Shown: piece after piece, positions 42,282-52,028 of the stretch | Layout of the letters: every line of letters begins with the position of its first letter | Numbering within the stretch: the first letter of the stretch is position 1 | Origin: Nonomuraea turcica | GTDB lineage: Bacteria; Actinomycetota; Actinomycetes; Streptosporangiales; Streptosporangiaceae | Reading direction: 5' to 3' | Assembly: GCF_030718205.1 (NCBI RefSeq) | Contig: NZ_JAUZQF010000038.1 | Coordinates: 19,639-83,638, forward strand | DNA: 64,000 bases | Translations under genes and position numbers: made by a program | The notes under the pieces: generated by a model | What the model was told of the DNA's origin: nothing | What the model saw: the letters and a program-made list of their open reading frames with translations, nothing else | Databases searched by the model: none

Positions 42282-42607
42282 GAGGCGGCTCCGAGTGTCG
42301 GGACGCCGACAGAGGATGTCAAGGCCCGGACGCGCTGCCCGTCAATGATCACCTGTGTGAGCTGTGCTGGGCCGCCGAAGGGGAGTGAAAGTTACACCTG
42401 CCGTCGCGCCCGCCCGTGCGGTAGCGTGAACGCGGCGCCGTCCTGCGCCGGACCTTCTGACCGCGTGCCCACGCCACGCGGCGCACGCGAAGGCAGAGGG
42501 GATCGATGTCCTCGGGGCGAGACCTTCGATCGTGTCGGTTCTCCTTGAACGGCGGGTCGCGCAGCCGGAGCGTGGGTCCTTCGCGCGGGACCGCCTCGGG
42601 AGCGATC

Positions 42608-43621
42608 ATGACCGATCACAAGCACCTCAAGCACCGCGTACGCGAGCGCATGGCCAAGACCGGCGAGTCCTACACCACCGCCCACCGCCACGTCACCGCC
42701 CGCGCCGAGCGCCACCACCACGAGTCGGCGCTGCTGCTGCGCGTGCTGGGTGGCGGTTACTCCGAGGCCATGCTGCTGGGGCTCGGCGGCGGCATCGGGT
42801 TCATGTACTTCGTCTTCGAGTACGCCGGCCACGCCCCGATGCTCACGATCGTGGCCCAGGCGCATCCCGAGCCGATGATCCCGCGGGCCCTGGACCGGGC
42901 CGGCATCCCCTACGAGAGCCGCCAGACCGGCTCCCCCAAGGTCGCCGAACGTCACCTGCGGGCCGCGCTCGACGCCGGCCGGCAGCCGATCTGCCGGGTG
43001 GGCCGCTTCCAGCTGCCCTGGCGGCCGGACCTGCCGTTCCCCGACCCGGTCGACGTCGTGGTGACCGGCATCAGCGGCGACACCGTGCACGTGTACGACG
43101 ACGAGCCCGGCGAGCTGCCGCTGGCCGATTTCATGGCGGCCTGGTCGGCGATCAAGAAGTCCAAGCACCACCTCATCGAGGTCACCGGGCCCGCGATCGG
43201 GGCGCCCGACGTGACCGGCGCGATCAGGGACACCGTCGCCAAGCTGACCGGTCCGGTGCTGGGCAACAGCTTCGACGTCAACTTCGGGCTGTCGGGCATG
43301 CGCAAGCTGGCCGCGCAGCTCGCCGACACCACCGGCAAGCAGGGCTGGACCCGCCGGTTCGGGGACGATCCCGGGCCGGTGCTCGACCGGCTGCGGGACT
43401 GCCTGGAGGTCGAGTACACCACGCCCGGCGCCACCCGGCCGCTCTACGCCGACTTCCTGACCGAGACCGGGCACGCCGAGGCTGCGGCCGTCTACCGGGA
43501 GGCTGGCAGGCAGTGGTCGCGGGTCGCATCGGCCCGCACGTCGTTCCCTGAGCTGGCCGAGCTCGTGACGGAGGCCGTACGGCTGGAGGAGGCGGGCGTG
43601 GAGGCCTTGCGACGGGTCTAG
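42608..43621 (+). CDS. BtrH-like protein with N-terminal basic helix
   Basis: 337 aa from ATG 42608, six bases after GGGAG. Residues 5-30 are the basic helix HLKHRVRERMAKTGESYTTA shared by several actinobacterial proteins. Residues 40-170 match the BtrH N-terminal domain (YSEAMLLGLGGGIGFMYF, GRQPICRVGRF), a papain-like fold. BtrH of butirosin synthesis transfers an acyl group from a carrier protein. Here the usual nucleophile region reads HHHESALL where relatives have HC, so the catalytic Cys appears absent and activity is doubtful. It stands alone before the importer operon. Confidence 0.75.
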   Translation: MTDHKHLKHRVRERMAKTGESYTTAHRHVTARAERHHHESALLLRVLGGGYSEAMLLGLGGGIGFMYFVFEYAGHAPMLTIVAQAHPEPMIPRALDRAGIPYESRQTGSPKVAERHLRAALDAGRQPICRVGRFQLPWRPDLPFPDPVDVVVTGISGDTVHVYDDEPGELPLADFMAAWSAIKKSKHHLIEVTGPAIGAPDVTGAIRDTVAKLTGPVLGNSFDVNFGLSGMRKLAAQLADTTGKQGWTRRFGDDPGPVLDRLRDCLEVEYTTPGATRPLYADFLTETGHAEAAAVYREAGRQWSRVASARTSFPELAELVTEAVRLEEAGVEALRRV

Positions 43622-43681
43622 CCCCTTGATCGATTCTGTATTCGGTCTACCATCTTCAGTATCCGGTATGGAGCTGATCGC

Positions 43682-44470
43682 ATGGTGGTCGACGAAGCCG
43701 TCCGGCTGGACGGCGTTTTCAAGGCGTTCGTTCCACGTGGCCGCTCCGCGCAGCCGCTGCTCGCGCTGGAGGACGTGACGTTCACGGCGCGACCTGGCGA
43801 GTTCGTCAGCCTGGTCGGCCCGTCGGGCTGCGGCAAGTCCACCGTGCTCAACCTGGTCGCGGGACTCATGCAGCCGTCGGCCGGCCAGGTCGTCCACCAG
43901 GGCCGGCCGGTCGCCGGGGTGAACACCGAGGTCGGCTACATCACGCAGGACGACAACCTGCTGCCGTGGCGCTCGATGGTCCGCAACGTCGAGTACGGGC
44001 TGGAGCTGCGCCACGTCCCCAAGCCCGAGCGCCGCCGCCGGGCCAAGGAGTTCATCGAGCTGGTGGGGCTGGCCGGGTTCGAAGACCACTATCCGCACGA
44101 GTTGTCCGGCGGCATGCGCAAGCGGGCCGGGATCGTGCGCACCCTCGCCTACGACAGCGACGTCGTCCTCATGGACGAGCCGTTCGGCCCGCTGGACGCG
44201 CAGACGCGGGTCATCTTGCAGGACGAGCTGCTCAAGCTGTGGGAGCTGCGCCGGCCCGCGGTCCTGTTCGTCACCCACGACCTCGTCGAGGCGATCGCGC
44301 TGAGCGACCGGATCCTGACCTTCACCTGCCGGCCGGGGCGGATCAAGCGGGAGTACGCGGTGAGCCTGCCGCGGCCGCGCGACGTGTTCCACATTCACGA
44401 CCTGCCGCAGTTCAGGGAGCTGTACGACGCGTTGTGGGACGACATCCGCATGGAGATCGCGGCCACATGA
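43682..44470 (+). CDS. NitT/TauT-type ABC importer ATPase
   Basis: 262 aa from ATG 43682. Walker A GPSGCGKST, the Q-loop ITQDDNLLPW, signature LSGGM and Walker B VVLMDEPFG are all present, with switch His in FVTHD. The long helical C-terminus matches SsuB/TauB/ThiZ-type ATPases. It overlaps the first permease gene by ATGA. It energises the two permeases with the lipoprotein at 46200; the substrate is probably an organic anion or aromatic. Confidence 0.93.
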   Translation: MVVDEAVRLDGVFKAFVPRGRSAQPLLALEDVTFTARPGEFVSLVGPSGCGKSTVLNLVAGLMQPSAGQVVHQGRPVAGVNTEVGYITQDDNLLPWRSMVRNVEYGLELRHVPKPERRRRAKEFIELVGLAGFEDHYPHELSGGMRKRAGIVRTLAYDSDVVLMDEPFGPLDAQTRVILQDELLKLWELRRPAVLFVTHDLVEAIALSDRILTFTCRPGRIKREYAVSLPRPRDVFHIHDLPQFRELYDALWDDIRMEIAAT

Positions 44471-45312
44471 CGCTCTCCGCTCTCCGTGACGGGCGCTCCG
44501 CGGGGGTGCTGGCGGAGGCGGCCGCCCGCGCCCGCGCCGCCGCGGCACGGGAACGGCTGTGGGCGCGCGGCGGGATCGCGGTGCTCGGGGTCGCGCTGCT
44601 GCTGTTCTGGGAGTACGGGCTCGGCCTGATCGTCGAGCGCCGTTACGTCAGCAGCCCGTCTGAGGTCGCGGCCCGGCTCGCGGAGCTGGTGCTGGACGGG
44701 CGGTTATGGGGCCACATCGGCGTGACGCTGACCGAGGCGGGCACCGGTTACCTCATCGGCATCGCGGTGGGCCTGGGGGCTGCGCTGCTCCTGGTGGCCG
44801 TGCCGGTGCTCGACGAGATCGTCGGGCCGTTCCTGGCCGCGTTCTACTCCATCCCGAAGATCGCGCTGGCGCCGATGTTCATCATGTGGTTCGGCCTCGG
44901 GCTGCTGCCGAAGATCCTGCTGGCCGCGTTGATGGTGTTCCTGATCGTGCTGGCCAACACGATGGCCGGGGTGCGGGGGATCGACCCGGGGCTGATCCAG
45001 GTGGCAAGAGTGATGGGGGCGCGCGGGGCGCGGCTGGTGCGCACGATCGTGTTGCCCGGGGCGGCGCCGGCGGTGGTGGCGAGCGTGCGGCTCACGTTCT
45101 CCCGGGCCATGGTGGGGGCGATCCTCGGGGAGTTCATCGCGGCGACGCAGGGGCTCGGGTTCCTCATCGTGCGGTCGTCCCGGCAGTTCGAGACCGCGAC
45201 CGTGTTCGCCGGGATCGCCGTCGTCGCCGTCCTGGTCATGGTGGTCAACGCGGCGATCCGGGCGCTCGAGGCGCGGGCGCTGCCGTGGAGCGCGGAGAGG
45301 CCGCACGGATGA
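44467..45312 (+). CDS. NitT/TauT-type ABC importer permease 1
   Basis: 281 aa from ATG 44467, overlapping the ATPase stop. Six or so membrane helices follow a basic N-terminus. The cytoplasmic EAA-type loop is GLIQVARVMGARGARLVRTI, the contact to the ATPase. AFYSIPKIALAPMFIMWFGL is the TM4 motif of the SsuC/TauC group. Having a second permease gene points to a heterodimeric channel. Confidence 0.92.
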   Translation: MTLSALRDGRSAGVLAEAAARARAAAARERLWARGGIAVLGVALLLFWEYGLGLIVERRYVSSPSEVAARLAELVLDGRLWGHIGVTLTEAGTGYLIGIAVGLGAALLLVAVPVLDEIVGPFLAAFYSIPKIALAPMFIMWFGLGLLPKILLAALMVFLIVLANTMAGVRGIDPGLIQVARVMGARGARLVRTIVLPGAAPAVVASVRLTFSRAMVGAILGEFIAATQGLGFLIVRSSRQFETATVFAGIAVVAVLVMVVNAAIRALEARALPWSAERPHG

Positions 45313-45337
45313 GCGAACCCGACGCAGTGAGCGACCC

Positions 45338-46174
45338 ATGAGCACGAGTGAGCAGGTCATCGAGCAGGTGCGCAGGCGAGGGGCGCGGCGGGGGCTGCTG
45401 CGGCGGGCGGTGGTGTGGGCATGCCGGATCGGGGTCGCCGCCGGGGCGATCGTGGCGTGGAATCTGGTCTCCGGGACGCTGGTGCGCCCGTTCTTCATCA
45501 GCAGCCCGCGGGCCGTGGCCGACCGGCTGCTGGACTGGTTCGGGTCGGCCGACTTCTGGTTCCATGCCAGGTTCACGCTCACCTCGTCCGCGCTGGGGTT
45601 CCTCGCGGGGGCGGTGCTCGGGATCGTGCTGGCCTGGCCCCTGGCGCTGCGGCGGGTGGCCTATCGGATCGTGGAGCCGTATTTCCTCGTCGCGTACTCG
45701 ATCCCGGCCGTGGCGCTGGGGCCGGTCTTCATCCTGTGGTTCGGCATCGGGCTTGCGCCGAAGATCGTCCTGGCCGCGTACTTCGTCTTCTTCGTGGTCT
45801 TCATCAACACCGTCGAGGGCATCAGGCAGGTGCCGCAGGGCCTGCTTGACGTGACGCGAGTGATGGGCGGCACGCGGTGGGCGACGATGCGGTCGGTGTT
45901 GTTGCCCGGCGCGCTGCCGTACATTCTCGCGGCCTTCCGCGTCACCCTGCCCGCCGCGATGATCGGCGCGGTGGTGGGCGAGTTCATCGCCTCCAACCGC
46001 GGCATCGGCTACCTGACCAGGGCGGCGGCCGGACGCTACCAGACCGCGGGAGTGATCGCGGGCACGATCGTGCTTGCCGCCATCGTCCTGCTCCTGTCCC
46101 TATCCTTGCGCCCCCTGTCGCGCGTGCTGCGCTGGCAGCGGGACGTGCGGCTGCGCGGCGGCGACGCCCTGTGA
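45338..46174 (+). CDS. NitT/TauT-type ABC importer permease 2
   Basis: 278 aa from ATG 45338. It parallels permease 1 closely: VAYSIPAVALGPVFILWFGI in TM4 and GLLDVTRVMGGTRWATMRSV as the EAA loop. The N-terminus is basic and carries RGARRGLLRR. The two permeases presumably arose by duplication and form the transmembrane heterodimer. Confidence 0.92.
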   Translation: MSTSEQVIEQVRRRGARRGLLRRAVVWACRIGVAAGAIVAWNLVSGTLVRPFFISSPRAVADRLLDWFGSADFWFHARFTLTSSALGFLAGAVLGIVLAWPLALRRVAYRIVEPYFLVAYSIPAVALGPVFILWFGIGLAPKIVLAAYFVFFVVFINTVEGIRQVPQGLLDVTRVMGGTRWATMRSVLLPGALPYILAAFRVTLPAAMIGAVVGEFIASNRGIGYLTRAAAGRYQTAGVIAGTIVLAAIVLLLSLSLRPLSRVLRWQRDVRLRGGDAL

Positions 46175-46199
46175 ATTCCCCGAGGAGGTCGTATTCGTC

Positions 46200-47213
46200 A
46201 TGAGGAGAACAGCTGTCATCGCGGTGCTCCTGGCCGGCGCCACCGCCTGCGGCGGCGCGGACGCGGGGAGCGAGCAGAAGAAGATCACGGTCGCGTCAGC
46301 CCCGAACGTGTTCCTGTCCGCGCTGTACGTCGCCAAGGACGACGGCATGTTCGCCAAGGAAGGCCTCACGGTCGAGATCGTCGAGGTGGAGAGCGGCAAC
46401 GACAGCGTGGCGGCGCTGGCCTCGGGCCAGGCCCAGTACGCCGACGTCGGGTTCGAGGACCTCGCCGAGCTCGACAAGGCCGGCGACGACTCGGTCGTCA
46501 TGGCCCACGACATCCTGAACCGGGTGACGCTCACGCTCGTCATGCGCAAAGAAGTGGCGGAGCAGAAGAAGGTGACTGCGGCGAGCCCCTTACGTGACCG
46601 GCTGAGCGCGCTCAAGGGCCTCAAGATCGGCATCACCTCGCCAGGCTCCCCCACCGACACGTACATGCGGTACTACCTGGGCTCGGTCGGCCTCGACCCG
46701 GAGCGCGACGTGGAGATCGTGCCGCTCGGCGGCGGGTCCGCGCTGCTCGCCGCCCTGGAGAAGGGCCAGATCGACGCCTACCACCTGTCGCCGCCGACCC
46801 CGTACGTCGCCGCGGAGAAGGGCTTCGGCGTGGTGCTCATCGACGGACCTAAGGGCGAGGTGCCGGAGCTCGACCAGTTCGACTACACCGCCTGGGCGAC
46901 GTCGCGGCAGTGGGCCGAGGACAACGCCGAGACCGCCGCGGCCTTCAGCCGCGTGCTCGCGCAGGCCACCGCGAAGGTCAAGCAGCAGCCGGACACGGTG
47001 GCCGCGCAGATCATGGACGACCTCGGCAGCAGCGACCAGGCGACCGTCCTGCGCACCGTCAAGGCGATGACCTCCGCGCTGTCCGACAAGGGCTGCTTCG
47101 ACCCGGCGGTCATCCAGCGCACGCTCGATGTCATGCTGCGGCTGAAGATCCTCGAGGAGAAGGCGGACGCGGCCGAGGGCCGCCTCTGGACGAACAAGTA
47201 CAACGGCTGCTGA
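46200..47213 (+). CDS. ABC importer substrate-binding lipoprotein (NMT1/THI5-like)
   Basis: 337 aa from ATG 46200, eleven bases after AGGAGG. The signal peptide ends LLAGATAC, a lipobox, so it is membrane-anchored outside. The mature part begins KKITVASAPNVFLSALYVAK and has the two-lobed type II fold of NMT1/THI5-like proteins with YADVGFEDLAEL. Such proteins bind pyrimidines, sulfonates or aromatic acids. The FAH-type hydrolase behind it suggests the ligand is an aromatic or dicarbonyl compound. Confidence 0.9.
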   Translation: MRRTAVIAVLLAGATACGGADAGSEQKKITVASAPNVFLSALYVAKDDGMFAKEGLTVEIVEVESGNDSVAALASGQAQYADVGFEDLAELDKAGDDSVVMAHDILNRVTLTLVMRKEVAEQKKVTAASPLRDRLSALKGLKIGITSPGSPTDTYMRYYLGSVGLDPERDVEIVPLGGGSALLAALEKGQIDAYHLSPPTPYVAAEKGFGVVLIDGPKGEVPELDQFDYTAWATSRQWAEDNAETAAAFSRVLAQATAKVKQQPDTVAAQIMDDLGSSDQATVLRTVKAMTSALSDKGCFDPAVIQRTLDVMLRLKILEEKADAAEGRLWTNKYNGC

Positions 47214-47225
47214 GGAGCAAGCGAC

Positions 47226-47990
47226 ATGCGCATCATCAGGTACGAAGCGGGCGGCACCGTGCAGTGGGGGGTGCTCGACCCGGACGGCGGGATCCGCGCG
47301 GCCGACGGCGATCCTTTCGCGGAGGGCCTGCGCCCGGGCGCCACCGTGGGAGCCGGGGCCCGGCTGCGGGCGCCCGCCACCCCGAGCAAGATCGTGTGCG
47401 TCGGCCGGAACTACGCCGACCACGCGGCCGAATTCGGCAACCCGGTGCCCAAGGAGCCGCTGATCTTCCTCAAGCCGCCGTCCTCGATCGCCGGCCCGGA
47501 CGACGAGATCGTCTACCCGTCCCTGTCCGGGCGGCTCGACCCCGAGGCGGAGCTGGTCGTCGTGATCGGCCGCCGCGGCCGCCGGGTCCGCGCCGAGGAC
47601 GCCATGTCGCTGGTGTACGGCTACACGATCGGCAACGACGTCACCGCCCGCGACCTGCAGAAGAGCGACCCCCAGTGGACGCGTGGCAAGGGCTTCGACA
47701 CCTTCTGCCCGCTCGGTCCCTGGGTGGACACCGACTTCGACCCCACCGACGTGCGCGTCACCTGCACGGTGAACAACGAGGTGCGCCAGGACGGGCGTAC
47801 CAGGGACTTCCTCTTCGACATCCCGACGCTGATCGCGTACGTGTCGGCGTTCTCCACCCTGGAGCCGGGCGATCTCATCATGACGGGCACACCGCCCGGC
47901 GTGCGCCCGGTCCGGCCTGGCGACACGATCACCGTGGCCGTCGAAGGGCTGGGCGAGCTCACCAACCCGGTGGTCGCCGAGCCGACGTGA
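47226..47990 (+). CDS. Fumarylacetoacetate hydrolase-family protein
   Basis: 254 aa from ATG 47226, 12 bases after the lipoprotein gene. The FAH core is IVCVGRNYADHAAEFGN, with acidic metal ligands in GRLDPEAELVVVIG, and GYTIGNDVTARDLQ and RGKGFDTFCPLGPW. Members hydrolyse or decarboxylate beta-diketo acids in aromatic degradation (FAHD, HpcE, 2-hydroxyhepta-2,4-diene-1,7-dioate types). Being last in the importer operon, it probably handles the imported compound. The exact substrate cannot be told. Confidence 0.9.
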   Translation: MRIIRYEAGGTVQWGVLDPDGGIRAADGDPFAEGLRPGATVGAGARLRAPATPSKIVCVGRNYADHAAEFGNPVPKEPLIFLKPPSSIAGPDDEIVYPSLSGRLDPEAELVVVIGRRGRRVRAEDAMSLVYGYTIGNDVTARDLQKSDPQWTRGKGFDTFCPLGPWVDTDFDPTDVRVTCTVNNEVRQDGRTRDFLFDIPTLIAYVSAFSTLEPGDLIMTGTPPGVRPVRPGDTITVAVEGLGELTNPVVAEPT

Positions 47991-48089
47991 CGCCGTAGCC
48001 AACCTTCTCGTTATCGCTCGGACCGAGGGCTGAACCCGGGCGAACGGCGAGCGCGTACTTCGGGGCAATCACACCCCCGGAGACCTGTC

Positions 48090-49088
48090 ATGACCATCCG
48101 TCCGTTACTTGTCATGCTCACCGTCCTCGCCCTGCCGGCCACCGCCTGCAGTCCCGGCGGGCAGGCCGCGTTCGGCCGCTCGGCCTCGGCCTCGACCGCA
48201 CCGGCCGCGCCCCGCGGCGTCGTCACCGTCGCGGAGGCCGAATCCATCTTCGGCCAGTGGGAGAAGGCGATCAAGAATGCCGCCCTGCAGGGTGGAACAG
48301 ACTGGACGGCCGCGGAGGCCGAGCTGGCCGCGGAGATCAGCCAGGCCCAGAGCAAGGTCCGCAAGATGATCGGCGAGAGCGTGTCGTCGTCCAGGAAACC
48401 CATCGTCAAAACGCGGTTCGCCATCCCGGGGAAGGTCGCCGGCGCGCCGTGGTTCATGGCCGAGTACGGTTACAAGGGCGTCTCCGGCTGGTGGCAGGCG
48501 ATCTTCAAGAAGACGCCGGCCGGCTGGCGCGCGGTCGCCTATTCCGCCACCACGTCCAAGTCCCGGCCGCCCACCCCCGCACGCGACAAGAACGGCCTTG
48601 CCACGGTGGTGGCGCCGGACGACGGCAACGGCCTCATCGCCTCGCCGCGGCAGATCGTCCAGGCCCACGCCCGCCTGCAGAGCACTTTCGGCGAGGACCC
48701 GCGTGCCGGGCGGATATTCATGGCCAATTCCCGTACCAGGCAGAATGCCAAAGCCAGAGTGACCGATCGCAAGGCGTTGCAGGGTCAATGGACCATGACG
48801 ATCCGCCCACAGCCGACGCCGGAGATCTACGCGCTCAGGACGTCCTCCGGCGGCGCGCTCGTCTGGTACGGCATGAGGCAGCAAGAAACCTTCGTCGCGC
48901 GTCCCGGCACCGATACGACGATGAGCTTCTCCACCCGCCACATCGCTGCGCTGAGCCACGGCGAGCGCTTCGCGCGCAAGGCGGTCCACAAGACCGCCGC
49001 GATCTACCTTGCCGTCGTGCCGAAATCACCAGGTCTGGTCCGGGTCCCCGCTGAATGGTTCACCAGCGTCAGCGTCACCGGCTCGTAG
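48090..49088 (+). CDS. Hypothetical lipoprotein
   Basis: 332 aa from ATG 48090 with GGAGACC just before. MTIRPLLVMLTVLALPATAC is a lipoprotein signal. The rest is soluble, with EAESIFGQWEKAIKNAALQG near the start and WFMAEYGYKGVSGWWQAIFK near 125-144, then ASPRQIVQAHARLQSTFGED. No enzyme motif is visible. It ends at TAG directly against the convergent SpoIIE-type gene stop (TAGCTA). Confidence 0.75.
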   Translation: MTIRPLLVMLTVLALPATACSPGGQAAFGRSASASTAPAAPRGVVTVAEAESIFGQWEKAIKNAALQGGTDWTAAEAELAAEISQAQSKVRKMIGESVSSSRKPIVKTRFAIPGKVAGAPWFMAEYGYKGVSGWWQAIFKKTPAGWRAVAYSATTSKSRPPTPARDKNGLATVVAPDDGNGLIASPRQIVQAHARLQSTFGEDPRAGRIFMANSRTRQNAKARVTDRKALQGQWTMTIRPQPTPEIYALRTSSGGALVWYGMRQQETFVARPGTDTTMSFSTRHIAALSHGERFARKAVHKTAAIYLAVVPKSPGLVRVPAEWFTSVSVTGS

Positions 49089-51902
49089 CTAGGCGGGCAG
49101 GAGCTGTTCGGCCCAGATGCATTTGCCGTCGGCGGTGAAGCGGGTCCCCCAGCGCTGGGAGACGGCGGCGACGAGTTGCAGCCCGCGACCGCCTTCGTCG
49201 GTGTCCGCGGCGCGGCGGATCCTGGGTGTGGTCTGGCTGCCGTCGGAGACCTCGCACACGAGGGTGCGGCCGCGCAGCAGGCGAAGCCGGATCGGGCCCC
49301 TGGCGTGGCGGATGACGTTGGCGACCAGTTCGCTGGCCACCAGCTCGGTGGTCGGCACCAGGTCGTCCAGGCGCCAGCCGGCGAGCTGCTCCCGTACGTG
49401 CTCGCGGGCCTCGCCGGCCGCGATCGGGTTCTCGGGCAAGGACCAGGAGCCGACGTCCTCGGGCGCCAGCCGGAGGGTGTGGGCGATGAGCAGGGCGGCG
49501 CCGTCGCTGGGCTGTTGCCGTACAGGGCGCATGCCGTGGGTGACGGCGTCGGCCAGACGATCCAGGTCGCCGCGGGATCGGGGAAGAGCACCGGTCAGGA
49601 GCCGGGTGAGCTCGGCCATGCCGTCATCCATGTCCCGGTGCCCGGACTCGATCAGATCGTCGGTGTAGAGCACGAGGAGCGCGTCTGCGGGCAGGCGCAG
49701 CTCGGCCGGGTTGAAGGGCGGCTCCGCGGCGCCGAGCCGCAGGTCGGGCGAGGTGTCCAGGACCTGGACCGTGCCGTCGGGGTGGACGACGGCGGGCGGC
49801 GGATGCCCGGCGCTGACCAGGGTGCACTCGCCGTTGGTGGGGTCGTACACGGCGTACAGGCACGTGACGTGGACGTGTTCGCCGAGCTCCTTGACCAGGT
49901 CGTTGAGGCGGACCAGGAGATCGTCGGGCGGCAGCTCGAGGTCCGCGAGGGTACGCGCGGCCGTGCGCAGGCGTCCTATGGTGGCGGCTTGGGGCACGCC
50001 GTGCCCTTTGACGTCGCCCATGACGAGGGCCACCCGCTCCGAGGACAGGGGGATGACGTCGTACCAGGCTCCGCCGAGCTCCGGGGCGCCGTCCGCCGCC
50101 AGGTAGCGGACCGCCGCGGTGACGCCGGGTAGCGACGGCAGCTCGCGGGGGACGAGCAGACGCTGCAGTTCCTCGGCGCGCGCATGCTCCATGTCGTACA
50201 TGCGGGCCCGTGCCAGGGCCTGGCCGACCAGCCCGCTCAGCGCGGTGACCAGCGGGCGTTCCTCCCCGGTGAACCGCTGGGGACGTTCGAAGGAGATCAC
50301 GCAGCAGCCGCCGGGGTGCCCGGGAACCATGAGCGGGAGCACCGCCCAGGCGTTCATGCCCGAGTCGGCCTCGAGGAGGTCGGTCTCCAGACACTGGTCA
50401 CGACTTTCGATGAAGGCCGGCACACCCGTCTGGATCACGTCGGTGAGGACGGAACGGTCGGTGACTGTGTGCTGCTCGATCCGGCGGAGAAAATCGGGAG
50501 AATGGCCGACGGCTCCGACAATGCGCAGACGATCGTCATCGACCGCGACGATCAGCAGTCCGGCGGCGGCGAAGGTCGACAGGACCCGCTCGGTGAGGAT
50601 CCGCACCACGTCCTGCGCGCTCACTGCCTCGCTGAGCGCACGGGTCATCTCCTGAGTCCAGGCGGCCCGCTCGGCGGTAGCGCGCTCGGCGGCCGCACGT
50701 TCCGCGTCGCGCAGGCGTTTCTCGGTGACGTCGGCGAAGTAGAACGTCAGGCCGTCCGGCACCGGGACCAGGCGTACGTGGTACCACCGCTGGTCGCTCG
50801 GCCACTGCATGTCGAAGCTGGCGGGCGTGCGGTCGTCGGCGGCTTGGAGGCACCGGGCCCGGAGGTCGGGCAGGTCGCCCGCGGTCAGGTCCCACAACAG
50901 GCGGCCGTGAAGGTCGGTGGATCCCAGGAGGCGTTCGCCGTCGAGGTTGGCGAAGACGATCCGCCAGCCGCCGTCCACCGCGAGGAAGGCGTCGCTCATG
51001 TACTGCAGCGCGCGGCCGACCGACTCCCTGGCGATGCGGCTCTCGGTGGTGTCCCAGACCGTGCCGATCATGCGTACCGGCTCGCCCTCCTCGTCCAGGA
51101 CCAGGCGGCCACGCGCGTGCATCCAGCCGGTGGTGCCGTCGGCGCGGCAGACGCGGTATTCGATCTCGTACAGGCTCCTGGTGCGGACGGCCTTGTCCTT
51201 CGCGGCCATCACCCTGGGCAGGTCCTGCGGGTGCACGATGTTCACCCAGGTGTCGATGTCGTACTGGTCGATGCCGGGGTCGACGCCCAACATCGTCAGC
51301 GCGGGCTCGTCCCAGTAGACCTCGCCGGTGCGGATGTTCCACTCCCATGATCCGGCCTTGGCCGCCTCCAAAGCCCGCTGGAGGTGGGAGTCGGACTGCC
51401 ACAGGCGGGCCGGGCCGTTGCCCGGCTCCGGGGTGCCGCATCGCTCGGCCAGCCAGGCGGCCAGTGCCTGGAGGAACGCCCGCCGCTCGCTCGGCGGTGC
51501 GGCCGGCCCGTCGGTCAGCACGGACAGGACGCCGAGCCAGGCGCCGGAGGCGCCGTCCAGCGGGACCGCCGTCAGCATCACGGAGTGGTCTGTGGCGGTG
51601 TCGAGCGTGACGGGCATGTACGTCAGCACCCTGTCGTCCAGCGCGCGGGAGATCGCATGGCGAATGTCCCCGCGGGCCGACAGGTCCGTCGGAGGCAGCC
51701 CGGAGGCGACCACCAGGCGCAGCTCGTGACTGCCGGTGGGGCCACGCCAATGCACCATGCCGCTCAGCGCATGCAGGTCGGCGACCGCCTGGTCCAGTGC
51801 ATACTGCAGGACTTCTATGTCGCTGAGCCCGGCGCACGCGGCGGCGAGGATCCGCAGCCGTTCCTCTTCCGACGCGGCAGCGAAGGCGTCGTCTATCGCC
51901 AT
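49089..51902 (-). CDS. SpoIIE-type PP2C phosphatase with GAF, PAS and HATPase domains
   Basis: 937 aa if ATG 51902 is the start (GGGGGG seven bases upstream); an ATG at 51929 is possible. Domains in order: GAF (about 20-170), PAS (175-300, WNIRTGEVYWDEPALTMLG), a second PAS (to 400), GAF (430-575), PP2C-like SpoIIE (585-800, GAWYDVIPLSSERVALVMGD and SAGHPPPAV, plus a metal Asp in LVLYTDDLIE) and a C-terminal HATPase of the anti-sigma RsbW type (ELVANVIRHARGPIRLRLL, then DEGGRGLQLVAAV). It combines the phosphatase and kinase of partner-switching in one protein, probably for general stress sigma control. Confidence 0.93.
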   Translation of the reverse strand: MAIDDAFAAASEEERLRILAAACAGLSDIEVLQYALDQAVADLHALSGMVHWRGPTGSHELRLVVASGLPPTDLSARGDIRHAISRALDDRVLTYMPVTLDTATDHSVMLTAVPLDGASGAWLGVLSVLTDGPAAPPSERRAFLQALAAWLAERCGTPEPGNGPARLWQSDSHLQRALEAAKAGSWEWNIRTGEVYWDEPALTMLGVDPGIDQYDIDTWVNIVHPQDLPRVMAAKDKAVRTRSLYEIEYRVCRADGTTGWMHARGRLVLDEEGEPVRMIGTVWDTTESRIARESVGRALQYMSDAFLAVDGGWRIVFANLDGERLLGSTDLHGRLLWDLTAGDLPDLRARCLQAADDRTPASFDMQWPSDQRWYHVRLVPVPDGLTFYFADVTEKRLRDAERAAAERATAERAAWTQEMTRALSEAVSAQDVVRILTERVLSTFAAAGLLIVAVDDDRLRIVGAVGHSPDFLRRIEQHTVTDRSVLTDVIQTGVPAFIESRDQCLETDLLEADSGMNAWAVLPLMVPGHPGGCCVISFERPQRFTGEERPLVTALSGLVGQALARARMYDMEHARAEELQRLLVPRELPSLPGVTAAVRYLAADGAPELGGAWYDVIPLSSERVALVMGDVKGHGVPQAATIGRLRTAARTLADLELPPDDLLVRLNDLVKELGEHVHVTCLYAVYDPTNGECTLVSAGHPPPAVVHPDGTVQVLDTSPDLRLGAAEPPFNPAELRLPADALLVLYTDDLIESGHRDMDDGMAELTRLLTGALPRSRGDLDRLADAVTHGMRPVRQQPSDGAALLIAHTLRLAPEDVGSWSLPENPIAAGEAREHVREQLAGWRLDDLVPTTELVASELVANVIRHARGPIRLRLLRGRTLVCEVSDGSQTTPRIRRAADTDEGGRGLQLVAAVSQRWGTRFTADGKCIWAEQLLPA

Positions 51903-52028
51903 CCCTTCGCCCCCCGTGCGTCGCGACATCTGCCCCTATCTCATGGTAGCGAACGGGTGTCAATTCCCCAGTTGGGGGACACCTCCCTGCCCGCGAGAGG
52001 CCGAGGAGCCATCACTAGACTGCGGATC

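Noticed and set aside
42392..44548. A 718-codon minus-strand frame opposite the BtrH and importer ATPase genes
   Set aside because: The plus-strand genes carry clear motifs, ribosome sites and ATGA coupling; this is the typical antisense shadow.
46590..48068. A 492-codon minus-strand frame opposite the substrate-binding and FAH genes
   Set aside because: Its translation is Arg/Gly/His-rich without motifs; both plus-strand genes have signature motifs and operon spacing.
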